In this document: positions 1-11,605 of the stretch, piece after piece
Layout: every line of letters begins with the position of its first letter
Position numbering within the stretch: position 1 is the first letter of the stretch
Source of the DNA: Romanomermis culicivorax
Taxonomy: Eukaryota > Nematoda > Enoplea > Mermithida > Mermithidae
Direction of reading: 5' to 3'
Assembly (NCBI GenBank): GCA_963922205.1
Contig: CAWUHX010000418.1
Location: 62,001-126,000 of the forward strand
Length of the DNA stretch: 64,000 nucleotides
The notes under the pieces: generated by a model
The model's database searches: none
What the model was told of the DNA's origin: nothing
Seen by the model: only the letters and a program-made list of their open reading frames with translations
Translations under genes and position numbers: made by a program

Positions 1-1085
1 AATTCAAAAGAAATTTTCAGTTAAAGAATTAATGGTTGAATTTCATCGAATTTCATCGGAACTAATTCAACAAGAATTGTTTCCTTCAGTACCTTGATTT
101 TAAAGGAATCCAGGCTGAGAGCTAAGTCTTACAAAGTAAATGAAGGCTAACTGACACTGGACTGTGTTATAAGCTGTCAGAAAATGCACAACAGTTGCAG
201 GCACGCCACATGATATCAGTTGGATTAGAATAAGTCAAATGATAGCCGATTTTGGTTCTTTTCCAATTCAGTAAAGGGCATTCAAATAACTCCCCACATT
301 CCTGCAAATGGTTTTCAAACAGTCACTTGATTTTTAAAATTTAATGGAAATTTCAGAAATTTTCGATGTCCCCCTTGAAGCATATCATAACGTAGATGAA
401 TAAAAAAATGACATCGAGATTTTGTTATTTTCATGTATTAAATAAAGACAAATCCTGTGTTTTCAGAACTTTGTTGGTTGAGGATGTATTCAGAGTCAAG
501 AAAATATTCGAAGGACAGTGATGTTTGTGCCAATCTCTATAGTTCCCAAAACGGTATGCAAATCGGCATAATATGTTTAATACGTTAGTGGGGATACAGA
601 AATGAAGAAAAAATTTTGTGGCATCCTGTGAGAAAGTGTTCGGAAAAAGCTGCAAACGACTTTTCGACTACCTGTTTTTTCACTCTTCAAAATATCAGAT
701 TAGAAAAATGTTTCCATAATAAATTATAGAGAATTGTCTCCTGTATATATAATGAATGTTTTTAGGGCAAGCCTTTTCTGTGCTCTGAAATTTTGAATCG
801 TGTGCACATTACACAAATTGTTAAAAAATTTAGGAAACTCCAAATTTTAGAATACTGTCACTATGCGAATTCGGATTGTCATACAAAAGAAATTCCACAA
901 CGATAATCAGGATGTAAAACTCAACTTTATAACTGATTTTCAGGCATAATATATTTTCAACTTCTAATAGCCAAGGTCGAACTTGTCAGAGACTGTGTAA
1001 CTGCTTCATGTTTATGTTGAACTTATAACTAACTCGAAAGCCATTTTTCAACTGAATAGACAGTTTATCAAGTCGTCCACATTAC
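1..1085. other. Intron or downstream part of the LRP gene, no exon recognised
   Basis: This stretch follows a good donor (G|GTAATG, minus strand) after the third YWTD propeller. The next expected module is an EGF domain with six cysteines, and no minus-strand frame here shows one. It is most simply read as a long AT-rich intron. Confidence 0.5.
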
Positions 1086-4000
1086 CTGTCGGCTGTAAGG
1101 CTGGATGAACAGCAATAAGAGCAAGTGCTTTGGCGAATGTGTGGTAATTCAAGGCTTTGGCGGACGTTCCATTTTTGGCTGCATTATTTACAGTAACCCG
1201 TTTGGGGAATGAAATGACCTTTGTTAAACGGCGGTCCGTCCAATACATGACATCTTCGAATATGGCCATTGCGTGAGGGTGTAGGATATACTGTAGTTTA
1301 GATTTGACATGAGTGTCAGTTTTTGTATTTTGACAAAATTCTCACTTTTTCATTCGCCAAAACATGACGCCTATTTTTTCCATCGTAGTCTACGAAATCT
1401 ATAAAGTCCAGTTTGCTGTCGGCAAAGTATAGCCTTCTGTTGGGGTAATCGAGGCACAATGTATTTGGCCAGTATATTTTCAATTGTACGATCACTTGTC
1501 GATCTGTGCCATCCATGCTAGCTCTCTCGATTTTCGGGTTGATGCCCCAATCGCTCCAAAAAACATAACGAGCATCCGGTCGCGGATCGACCGCCAAACC
1601 GCGTGGTTGAGTTATATTTGTGTTGATCAAAACCAGTCTAGGAATTACCGGTAGTTTTTTTCGTGGGAGAAAAATCCTTATCCAAATTTTACCTGTTATC
1701 CGGGTTTTGTAAAGAAGCCACTTCCAACGTAGATAAACCAGAATCGACCCAATACAAATTTTTGGCCACCCAATCGATGGCTAAACCTTCGGTCGTATCT
1801 TGACCGCGACTGATCACAACAGTTTTGTTGGTGCCATTCATGGAAGCTTTGTAGATAATTTTTTCTTTCAAATCTGACCAATAAATTTGTTGCTCGTTGG
1901 AATCCCAGGCCAATGCGACGCAGTTTTCTACGGGTGCCGAAAAAGTGCGCCAATCTTCTAATTGTTCATTAGCCCAATAAATTCGGTTTCTGTTCGAAAC
2001 GTACAATCGGAACGGTGTGGAATCTAGAAGAGATTTTTTAGAATTGCTAGTTAATCACTGAATATTTTGATCTGAAATCACCTTTGGCTTTGCACGAAGT
2101 TTTGTCTGGTTTCAGTTCATAGTTTTGATCTTCACATTGACACTGATAGCCGCCTTTTTGGTTGATGCACGTCTGGCTGCAGGTATCAGGATTTTCACAT
2201 TCGTTAATTTCCCTGCAGCTGAACTGATCGACCAATTCTCGCCCAGCCGGGCAACTGCAAACAGGGCCGACAGGGCCGGGGTTGCACTTGTAACTGCATT
2301 TGTGATGACCAATTTCGCATTGGTCAGTGACGCCTTAAAAACGAGTGTGCAGCTGCAATCAAAAAATTATACTTCACAGTGTGCTAACCGCAGCCAGGTC
2401 CTTCATCTCCACCATTTGGACAATGCGGTTTTCCATCGCACAGTTGATCTACCGGGACGCAAATTAATGGAGCTGTAGGGCAGGACCAGAATCCAGATCC
2501 ACAGGTTTTATTGGCGCCTAAGCAAAAAATGGATTTAGATCGAAAAAACTAGTCGTAGCAACCGTGTAAGTTAGCAGAGGAAAGAATTTTTGATTGGTCT
2601 GCCAAACTTTAACCATTAGTAGTTTATCAAAAAAGCTAGAAAATTTAAAATCGTGGTTAAATAGGTCTCAATCGGATCTATATCTATTGACACACTGCTC
2701 CCGAAATGCCTCAAAACTCATGATGGCAAGGATTTCATTTACCACATCCAATATCGGAACTTTCGTCCGAATTGTCTCCACAGTCATTGTAACCGTCGCA
2801 CAACCAACCATTGAAAATACATCGCCCATTTTTGCATTTGAAATTATTTGCGGGACATTGTATGGCAGCTGTAATGCAGCAATATAGAGTGGGTACAGAT
2901 CACACCTGCATTCCAGATCAAACTTACCGCAGTTGCCTTCAGGTTCATCGGAGCCGTCGTCACAGTCTTTCTTGCCGTCACAAATCCAAGATTTGGGTAT
3001 GCAGATTCCAGACGTTTGGCAACGAAATTCATTATCCACTTCACACTCACGCGAGGTTTGTCTTACTGCAACAATGAAAAATGAGAAATTTGGACATACT
3101 TTTCGTTCTCGATTCTCACTGCAGCCATCTTCATCCGAACCATCTTCGCAGTCTAAATTACCGTCACATTTCTTCTGGGTCGCTATACACTGTCGGTTGT
3201 TGGCACACCTAGAGATGAATTGGTTTCTTGTCTTTATCCACTTCAGTGGATAATTTTCTCACCTGAAATCTTGAGCTTTACAAGAAATTGCGGGACAACG
3301 GACCGGGTCTTCATCCGTGTTATCGTAACAATCGTTATCCCCGTCGCAAATCCAATAGACAGGTATGCAGCGACCATTGCCGCAGCGAAACTGCGATGAT
3401 GAGCAGGTTCTTGTCGCTGAAATAAGGCGTCATTATCAGTGAGCATTGAAAATCAGGCGAAAAACGGCTAACAGCAGAGTTCAGCAGCTTCATCAGATCC
3501 ATCACCGCAGTCATTGTCCGAATCGCATTGCCATTGTTCAGGAATGCAACGACCATTAGCGCATTGAAACTTTTTGGCTGAGCAAGTAGCTGAATGAAAG
3601 AACCAGGCAATTACACTAGATGATACGTCATACTATAATAATATATACGTTTTTTGTTGCCTGGACAGTATTTTGGATCTTCATCGGAATAGTCGCCGCA
3701 GTCGTTATCGCCGTCGCAAGCATACTGTCTCGGGATGCAGCGTTTAGATTGTGCGCACATGATCTGATTAGCGTTGCAGGTTTTCGGTTCGTGGCACTTT
3801 TGACCATTGCGAATTTCGTCCGAGCCGTCGTGGCAATCGTCTTCCCCGTCGCAGACCCATTCCCGCAAAATGCACCGACCATTGGCACACGGAAATTGAG
3901 TTTCGTTGTTCAAACATTGCGACGGCTTTACTTCCTACATATTGGCAGAAAATTCTCATGAACTAAACACGAGTGTAATAAATACTGAACTTTTTTACAG

Positions 4001-7000
4001 CTTGATTTGGTATGCATTGAACACCATCGGAGGCCAATTTTTCACCGAATGGACACCCACAACGTTTGCCGAGACTAGAATTATCTTGACCCGGAAGGGT
4101 AAAGCACAGTTTCGAGCAACCTCCACCGTTTGTGCATGGCTGAACTGCTAAAAATGAAATTTGACGTTGATCTGGAACACTATGAAAGTTGTGGACTGGA
4201 GTCATCAGCATAAATGTTTTTTGGTTGGTATTGACTCAAGGCAGAATTCCGGTTTTTTGAGTTCATCAGAGCCTATAGTCTGTCTTTTTTCAAATGAGCG
4301 TCGGTGGAGCGCAAGATTCTCAGGCATATGAAAAACCTGCACGTAAGCTGGTTGATTATTTCCTATTCAGTCGACTGCAGTAGGGAGAAAAAATCGAATT
4401 TTTAACTGGCAACAAAATAGCGATTCCACCCACTGTTTTTTTTCCACATTTGCACTATAATGTGGAAAAAAATCTGGAATGTGGAAAAAAATTTGAGGTC
4501 TTTCCACAAATGTGGAAGAAAAATTTGGAGTTTTCATATTGAAAAGATGCATTTTGGTGCATTTTAGGAAGTCCAAATCTCAAAATTTAACTTTAATAAT
4601 AATCATTATTATTTATTACCAAGCTCAGGCGCGGCTTTTAGCATATCTGGCTTTACTTACCATTTAATCTTTAATAGTTTTCATAATCTTAAATGTATCA
4701 TTTCATGTTTAATTGACAATCTTGAATATTATACCTTTATATTTAATGACGATATCCGCATTTTTTCCTTCATAGATTTTTTGAGAAAGATCAACACATT
4801 AACTTTCCAAACTTTTTGAAGCGTTTGTTCCTTTCTTAACGTAAATTCAATTCAAAAGCTTCATGGAAGTATTTATGGAAAATTTCTACGCTTCTGACTC
4901 ATAGCTTTTCGGCCAAATTTATGAAAGGTTTCCCCGTAATACAGAATACGCGCGGTAATTAAACAAGCAATGTATACGTTATTTTATCTTTTCATGGTTA
5001 CACGTAGCTAGAAAAAACTGACTTTAGAAAACGTTGAATTTTCTAAAAGATTGATCAAAAAATAACTGACTATATTTTTAAGGAGCCTTGGAAAGCAGTT
5101 ACATGTAAAATTACATGCAACTGAAGTTTCACCAGGGCATATGTGCATGACTTGCAGTGGCATAGAACAAAAACTTTAGAGTCCGATCCCAATCAGATTT
5201 TGGCTGCTCACTCAAACTTACTGCGGAACTGTGGTTGATTTTTGGAGGAACATGCTTTTAAACCATATATGTAAGTTTGTTCAGCAAGTGTACGAACGGG
5301 AGTCGAGAGTCCACCACGTATTTTGTCCGCACGCCTTATCGAATATGGTTTCGTTTGCACATAGTACACGTAATCTGAAAACACGAAACAATCCGAATAT
5401 CGATAAATTTACAAAAATTTCCATTCTACCATCTAGGATGGCGATTGAAGATGGATAGGGTCGCGGTTCTACGGCCAAATTTTTGAAATTGCTCCCGTCG
5501 TAATTCATACAAGCGATAAATCCTAGCAGCATATCCCCGAAGCAAAGAATTTCTTGGGAGTAATCGATGGTCAATCCTGAAGGTCTGGCCAAGGAAGTAT
5601 TCCTGACGACCAGGCAATCAGTGGCGTCCATCGAACATCGGCTGATTCGGGCAGGCCGCGAAGATTCGCTGTAGAATAAATATCCTCTGCCCGGATGAAC
5701 GACTATGGAAGTTGGTTCCTTGAGACCACGGATCAAGGCTCGGCGCCATTGACCGTTTGTTAAACTAACGACTTCCAGGGAATTTCGAATATTGTCCACA
5801 TAGTAGAGGATTTGTGAAACCCAGTCCAAGCTCATGGAGTTGATCGCGTCGTTGTCCGTGACGAGTACAGTGTCCAATTCAGTGCCTTGAGGACGAATCC
5901 GATAGACTATATTTTCCAAAATGTCCGCATAGTAAACCCAGTTCTACAATAGCAAAAGATTGAAGGATATCTATTCCAAATTTCAGCCAGGTATAAATCT
6001 GCTAAAAATGAAGATGTAAAATTTTAAATTAGATCTTTCGATTGACACCCATATTGTTGAGTTGAGAGACTAAAATTCACACTTGACTGCAAAGGTCACG
6101 AGGTCAAAAACTTTTAGTGTAGTCAAAGCCCCCAATGCTGATGTATTTATGTGATTTTGACCACACTTGATCATACCTTGTTGGCATCGCAAGCCACATC
6201 GTAATAAACTCCCGACAGCCTGGTCGAAGTCGGTGATATGGGAAGAATGGCCTCGCTAAATAAACCTCCGTTGGGTAGAATGCCCCTAACGAGTTTGTTG
6301 CTGCCGAAAAGCAAATAGTCTTGCACGGACGTGCATTGGCGTCCATCCTGGCCCAGGATGAAGCCGATGTTACAAACGCACCTGGCCATTACTGATGGGA
6401 CAGTGTTGAACAAAGAGAAGCCTTCCCGTTTGGTTATTATGCATAAATGACTGCAGCCGCCGTTGTTCACTTCGCAAGGGTTTATAATTTGCTTGTCGGT
6501 GCATTGGCTATCTTGGGCTATAAAAGATCGAAGGAATTCTTAGCAACTGCGGAGATATATGAACGTAGGGGCTTGACCCTACCCAGATGTGAGTTTCTGG
6601 CAGGAATGGTTTTGTTCCAAATCACGATAATTTGGGTATCAATCGATAGATCTCGTCGAGATCCACTCAATGAAATAATTTTAGAGGATCTATCTCATTT
6701 CTTGACGGAGTTAGGGGTGATTAAGACCACGTCCAGATTTTATTGCTCTCTATCCTAGTTGCAGAAAGCATGATTTTGTTGGCAACTCACTAGTTAGCTG
6801 AGTCGATTTGTGATAAGCTCTAATGGACATCGGGTAAACAGCCGTCTGATTCATTTGCCAAATGAGTGTCGAACGGTCGTCGCCGAATTTCGATACTTTC
6901 ATGACGCCCAATTTCGTCCAATCGGTCCAATAGACGAATTCGTTGAATAAGGCTAGGCCGAAAGCGTGCGGAATGGTCAACATGCCCTGGACGATTATCC

Positions 7001-10000
7001 GCCTATCCAAACCGTTGTAGGTTATGGCTTCGATGATGTCCATTTTAGGGTCAGTCCAGTAAATACGTTTGGCTTGGATGTCCAAAGCCACGGATGTTAT
7101 TTGGAACGTATGCTCCGAAACCAATATAGTCCGACTGCTTCCGTCCATGTTGGCTTTTTCGAGTTTTTTTTCGTTGGTGAAGACCATGATGCTGAAAATG
7201 GAAAATTTGTTCATCAATGCAGCAAGGAGGATTTGGGCATGGTTGAACCGAACTTCAGCCGTTTATAACTCACTCAAGAACGGGAGTAAATAGTTTTAAA
7301 TCATATTTTTGAATAGATCTTAAAAAGATCTATCGATTGATGCCCAATTTTTTGAGGAGAAAAACCCTACTAGCCTTGAAAAATCACGGGGTCGGGCACC
7401 TATTTATAATCAAAATATCCAAAAACTCGCCCATTCAAAGGGTCCACTGCAATATCGATCGGTAAAGTTAAACCATCGCTGATCACCACAGTTCTATGCT
7501 GACCACTATAATCGCTGACGTCTATCCGTTTGGAACCGGCTTCCACGATAAACAGCAGTTTGGCCAGCCAATCCACAGCCATGTTCCTAGGGTTTACAAG
7601 ACCCGTCAATGGTAACTTTTTGGCGTTTGATACAGTTTTGGCTTCTGCGTCCAATATGCCTGACCAGATCTGAAATGCAGCCGGAAATATGTTTAAAAAT
7701 TGGAAGAAATTTTTTACAGTACCTCATGCTTATCACGTTCTCCCCAGAACAATATCTTGTTACTGTAATCGAATGTTAGACCGTACAAGAACTCTCCAGA
7801 AATTAGTTTTGTGGCAGTTGTGCCAGAAACACTGGGATCCAGCGAATAAAGACCTTCTCGTCTAGATACGAATAAGCGCATAGAGTCAGCTGCAATGAAG
7901 AAAAGTGAAAATCTAAACACTTTAGATCGAGTGTAAAAATCACCATCTTTGGAAGTGCAGAATCCTTTCCTGTCCACCAATCGGAGATCGTAGCATTGAT
8001 CACCACCGAAGCAAGAACATTTGAAACTGGGCTTTACGTTCTCACATTTTTGATCACAAAAACCGAATCTTGAGCATTCGTTTATATCTTCACATTGAAG
8101 AAAAATCATTTCAAAAATTTACAAAGCAAGAGTCACTCACCGATACAAGTCCTACGATCTCTGGGATTTACTTCGTAGCCCGGCGCACATTCGCAAATGC
8201 CACCGTCGGGTGATGCACGACAATTTGATGAGCAAGATAAAATTCCACATAGTGATTTGCCTGGTGTATGGAATGATTATCAATGGCCAATTAGACCAAA
8301 ATTCAGAGATTCAGAGACTCAGGTGCTTCAACAATCTATATGCTTAAAAGTTCAATACTTCTGTTAATCAGTTCAGACGTTCCGTGGTTCAGTAGGTGCA
8401 GTGCTTCAGTGGTTCAGTGGTCGAGAGATCAAGTGGTTGAGAGTTGCAGTGGCTCAGAGTTCAGAGGATTAGTAGTTTAAAAGTTCAGTGGTTCACTTAT
8501 TCATAGGGTCAGAAGTGCGGCTGTTCAGAGATGCAGTGGTTCAGAGTTCAGTTTCTCAGTAGTTCAGAAATGCAGTGGTTCAGAGATTCAGAGGGTCAAG
8601 GGTTAAGAGTTCTAAGTGCTCAGAGGATAGGTTATTCAGAGGTTGAGAGTTTGGTGGTTGAAGAGGTCAGTGGTTCAGAGTTCATTCGTTCAGTAGTTCA
8701 GAGGTTCAGTCGTTCAGAAGTGCATTAATTCAGAGGTTGAGAGTTTCAGTGGTCAAGGAGTGCAGTGGTTTATAGTTCAGAGATTCAGAGTTCAGAGGTT
8801 CAGTAGTTCAGAAATCAAATTGTTCTGGAGTTTAGTAATTCAGAAATGCAATGATTCAGAGGTTCGATTATTCAGAGGGTCAAAAGTTAAGAGTTTTTAT
8901 GACTCATAGGATCAGTTATTCAGAGGTTGAGAGGTTCATTGGTTGATGAGTGCAGTCGTTTAGAGTTCAGAGCTTCAATAAGTCAGAACTTCAGAGCTCT
9001 GCAACTCAGTTATTGCGAGCTACATAGCTTCATAGGTTGAGACTCGGTAATTCAGTGGCTCAGTGGTCTAGAGTTTGATCAATTTTAACGCTTATGAATC
9101 ACTGTACCCAAAAAAGATCCAAATTCATTTGGTCGTTTGTGAAAAATTCACTCACTGCAATTTTGTTCATCGGCGCCTGATCTGCAGTCGATATTTCCGT
9201 CGCAAAGGAACTTTTCGGCGATGCAGTGACCAGTGCCGGGGCAATTCCACTGTTGTGGCGGACATCTGTAGGCTCCTAAAATGAAAAAAAAACAATCGTT
9301 GAGATTGATCAGAACTGAGTGAGCAACATTTTTACCACAATTTTCTTCATCGGAATTATCACCACAATCGTCGTAATGATCGCAACGAAATTTCAACGGT
9401 TGACACCTTTTGTTTTTGCATTGAAAATAACCGGCGCTGCATTCGGTGTAGACTACGAAAGAAAGTTTTATTTTTCAATTTAATGTTTCTTTGATGCAGG
9501 AATGAATTTACCGCAGTCGGGAGGTTCATCAGAACCGTCCTTGCAGTCTTTGGACCCGTCGCATTTCCATCGGTATTGAATACACTGACTGCCATCTTGG
9601 CATCGAAATTGGTAGGGGAAACAAGCAGTGGTGTTTGCTGAAAGATAATTTCACAAGTTACTCTGTAAAAGCAATTACTGCAAGTTACTTGCAGTTACAT
9701 GAGGTAACTTTCTGCAGGTTGCCAAAGCAGGTGTTTACTAAAGGTTTATTTCAGAGGGCTACTTTCTGTAGGACCACCATGGCAGTTACTTTGATTGTTG
9801 CATGTTGCTAGAGATGATCGACGCAGTTATTTCACCGTCTGCAAGTTTTCAAAGCAGACATTCGCCGAAAGTTTATTTCAGAAGGCTACTGTCTACAGGA
9901 CTGAAGCAGTTACTTCTATTATCAAGACAGTTCCTGCAGGTTACTGTATATCACTGAAGCAGTTTCAGTCCGCAGGTTGCCAGAGCTGCCAGAGCAGAGC

Positions 10001-11404
10001 CAGAGCAGCTATTTGCTGAAAATTCGTTTCAGCGTGTAATTGTCTGTAGGACTAAAGAAATAACTTCGACTACCAAAACAGTTCCTGCAGGTTACTGGAG
10101 ATCACTAAAGTAGTTATTTTTCGAGCTAACTGTCTCAAAGCAGATATTTGCTGAAAGGTTTTTCGAGAGTGTAGCTGCCTGCAGAACCCAACCGGCTATC
10201 GGGATTACCAAAGAAGTCGCTGCAAGTTGTTAATTTATGGAAGAATCATCTCAAAATGTAACTGTCCGCAAGTTGCCAAAGCAAGTATTTGCTGAAGGTT
10301 ATTTCAGAAGGTAACTGTCTGGAGGACCAAGAAGTTAGTGCGAACCTGAAGGGAATTACTGCAGACTACTGCAGGTTACAAGAAGAGTTATTTCACGGGG
10401 TAACTAACTTTCTGCAGGACCGACCCAGTTTCTGCTATTAGGAATTTAGTTGCAGCAGGTCACAGAACAGTTATTTGAAAAAGTCTTCAGGTCGTGCTGG
10501 AAAGTTATTTCAGAAGGTAAAGGATCAAAATGGTTAGTACGATCTCCGAAAGAGAAAATGCATTTTAGAAAAAGCAGTTGTCTCAAAAGATAACTGTCTG
10601 CAGGTTTCCAAACTATTCATCTGACGAGGTAACTGTCTATAGTTTAGGAAAACAATAATTTCAGTATTACAGGACGTTACTAAGAGTTATAACTGTCTGC
10701 TGCTGAAAGTTATTTACGAAAGTAACTGTCGGCAGAACCAAGCAATCACTGCAGATTGGCAAAGCAGACATTTGCTAGAAAGTTGTATATTTGCAGATTA
10801 CCGAAGCAGTTTCTTTCGTCCGATAAATCTCGGCAATCGTAAATTCCATCGCAAACTTTTTCTTTCGGGAAACACTGTCGGTTATTGGAACAATGAAAAT
10901 CATCGGACGAAGAGCATGAGAAATATTTTGCTGAAATGTACCATTGCTGTGGGAAAAACAATTTCCTCCAAAATTAAAAACTTACGACAATTTTTTTCGT
11001 CGGACCCGTCGAAACAATCAGTTATGTTATCACACTTTTGATAAGAAGGTATACAAGACGTTTGATTCCACCGATAATTATCACATTGAAATTGATCGAG
11101 CTTGCAACCGGGGTGCGCTTTTTAAAGGAAGCCGAATTAAGTTTGAAACGGTCAAATGAAGAAAAATGCCCATGCTTACGACAATCTTCTTCATCTTCGC
11201 CTAAAGTGCAATCTTTCCCGCCGTCGCAACGCCAACTTTTGGGTATGCACCTTTTGTCCGACCGGCACTGGAATTCTATGGTCTCGTTACACACACCGCT
11301 CCTCGGCGGACTGGGCGCCGATGCCGTCGCAGAACCGATGGCACCGGCTGACGATGGTGAGGACGATGCTTGAGGTTGTGTGATCAAAGGTGGTGGGGCG
11401 TCAA
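1086..11404 (-). CDS. lrp-1: Megalin/LRP-1-type LDL receptor-related protein, internal part (26 exons)
   Basis: Giant endocytic receptor fragment of about 1,725 residues; its start lies beyond the first exon found and the rest runs off the left edge. Exons in transcript order: 11404-11180, 11117-10986, 10930-10802, 9637-9512, 9452-9336, 9275-9156, 8260-8141, 8087-7944, 7889-7733, 7669-7431, 7191-6791, 6517-6177, 5943-5430, 5374-5222, 4147-3999, 3934-3649, 3589-3473, 3416-3263, 3208-3120, 3065-2938, 2868-2743, 2517-2389, 2333-2082, 2023-1693, 1637-1346, 1290-1086. All joins keep phase. Domains: a Ser/Ala/Pro-rich linker, six LDLa repeats (CDG..DC.D.SDE), two EGFs (second DINEC), a YWTD propeller, EGF, second propeller, EGF, eight LDLa, two EGFs, third propeller. 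Eight repeats in cluster II and two propellers between the clusters is the megalin/LRP2 layout (7 then 8 LDLa); the seventh repeat of cluster I may lie upstream. In C. elegans, lrp-1 acts in epidermal sterol uptake and molting. The class is certain; the orthology is inferred from layout. Confidence 0.9.
4148..5221. other. Long intron of the LRP gene
   Basis: This 1.07-kb intron separates the exon ending propeller 2 from the following EGF exon. It holds a small cluster of TGTGGAAAAAAA words around 4440-4530, partly inverted (TTTCCACA). No coding frame or RNA gene was recognised. Confidence 0.6.
8290..9080. repeat. Degenerate tandem repeat with TTCAG-containing units, in LRP intron
   Basis: Nearly the whole intron between the last LDLa exon of cluster I (ends 9156) and the first EGF exon (starts 8260) is made of diverged short units. 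The recurring words are GTTCAG, CAGTGGTTCAGAG and TTCAGAGGTT. Spacing is irregular, about 10 to 20 bases. There is no credible reading frame. Confidence 0.85.
9655..10795. repeat. Degenerate tandem repeat of about 50 to 60 bp units, in LRP intron
   Basis: The intron between LDLa exons 10930-10802 and 9637-9512 consists of diverged copies of a unit containing AACTGTCTGCAGGA, AAAGCAG, TTTGCTGAAAG and TTATTTCAGAAGGT. The words recur in the same order roughly every 50 to 60 bases for more than 1 kb. The unit carries TTTCAG, an acceptor-like string, many times without exons following. Confidence 0.85.
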
Positions 11405-11534
11405 CTGAGTATATAAGATGAGTTTGAAGTACTTGAGTGAGTATGCAGATTTTCCGCGTATTGGAAATCGATACAATAGGCAAAAGTCAGAACATTCAAA
11501 TGTCTTTGACAGGTAGAAAGCACTTGAAAAATAG

Positions 11535-11605
11535 GGTGTAGCCAGGAGTCGAATCTGGGTTACCAGCATCCCGGGCTGATGTCGTCACGACTAAACCACC
11601 ACACC
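11535..11605 (-). tRNA. tRNA-like sequence, probably a pseudogene or SINE head
   Basis: On the minus strand 71 bases fold as a tRNA. The acceptor stem GGTGTGG pairs with CTACACC over 7 bp, including one G-U. The anticodon stem has 5 bp, and the T loop TTCGACT sits in a nearly intact T stem. A-box (TGGTTTAGTCG) and B-box (GATTCGACTCC) words are present. The anticodon would be GGG (Pro), but position 33 is C instead of the near-universal U, the D stem has only about 3 bp and one T-stem pair is mismatched. GGG tRNAs are rare in eukaryotes, so a relic is more likely than a working gene. It lies 131 bp upstream of the first LRP exon found. Confidence 0.5.

Noticed and set aside
3649..3660. GC donor (G|GCAACA) after an LDLa repeat in the LRP gene
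   Set aside because: A GT donor 13 bases downstream (C|GTATAT) keeps the same phase and frame, so a second GC-AG intron is not needed here.
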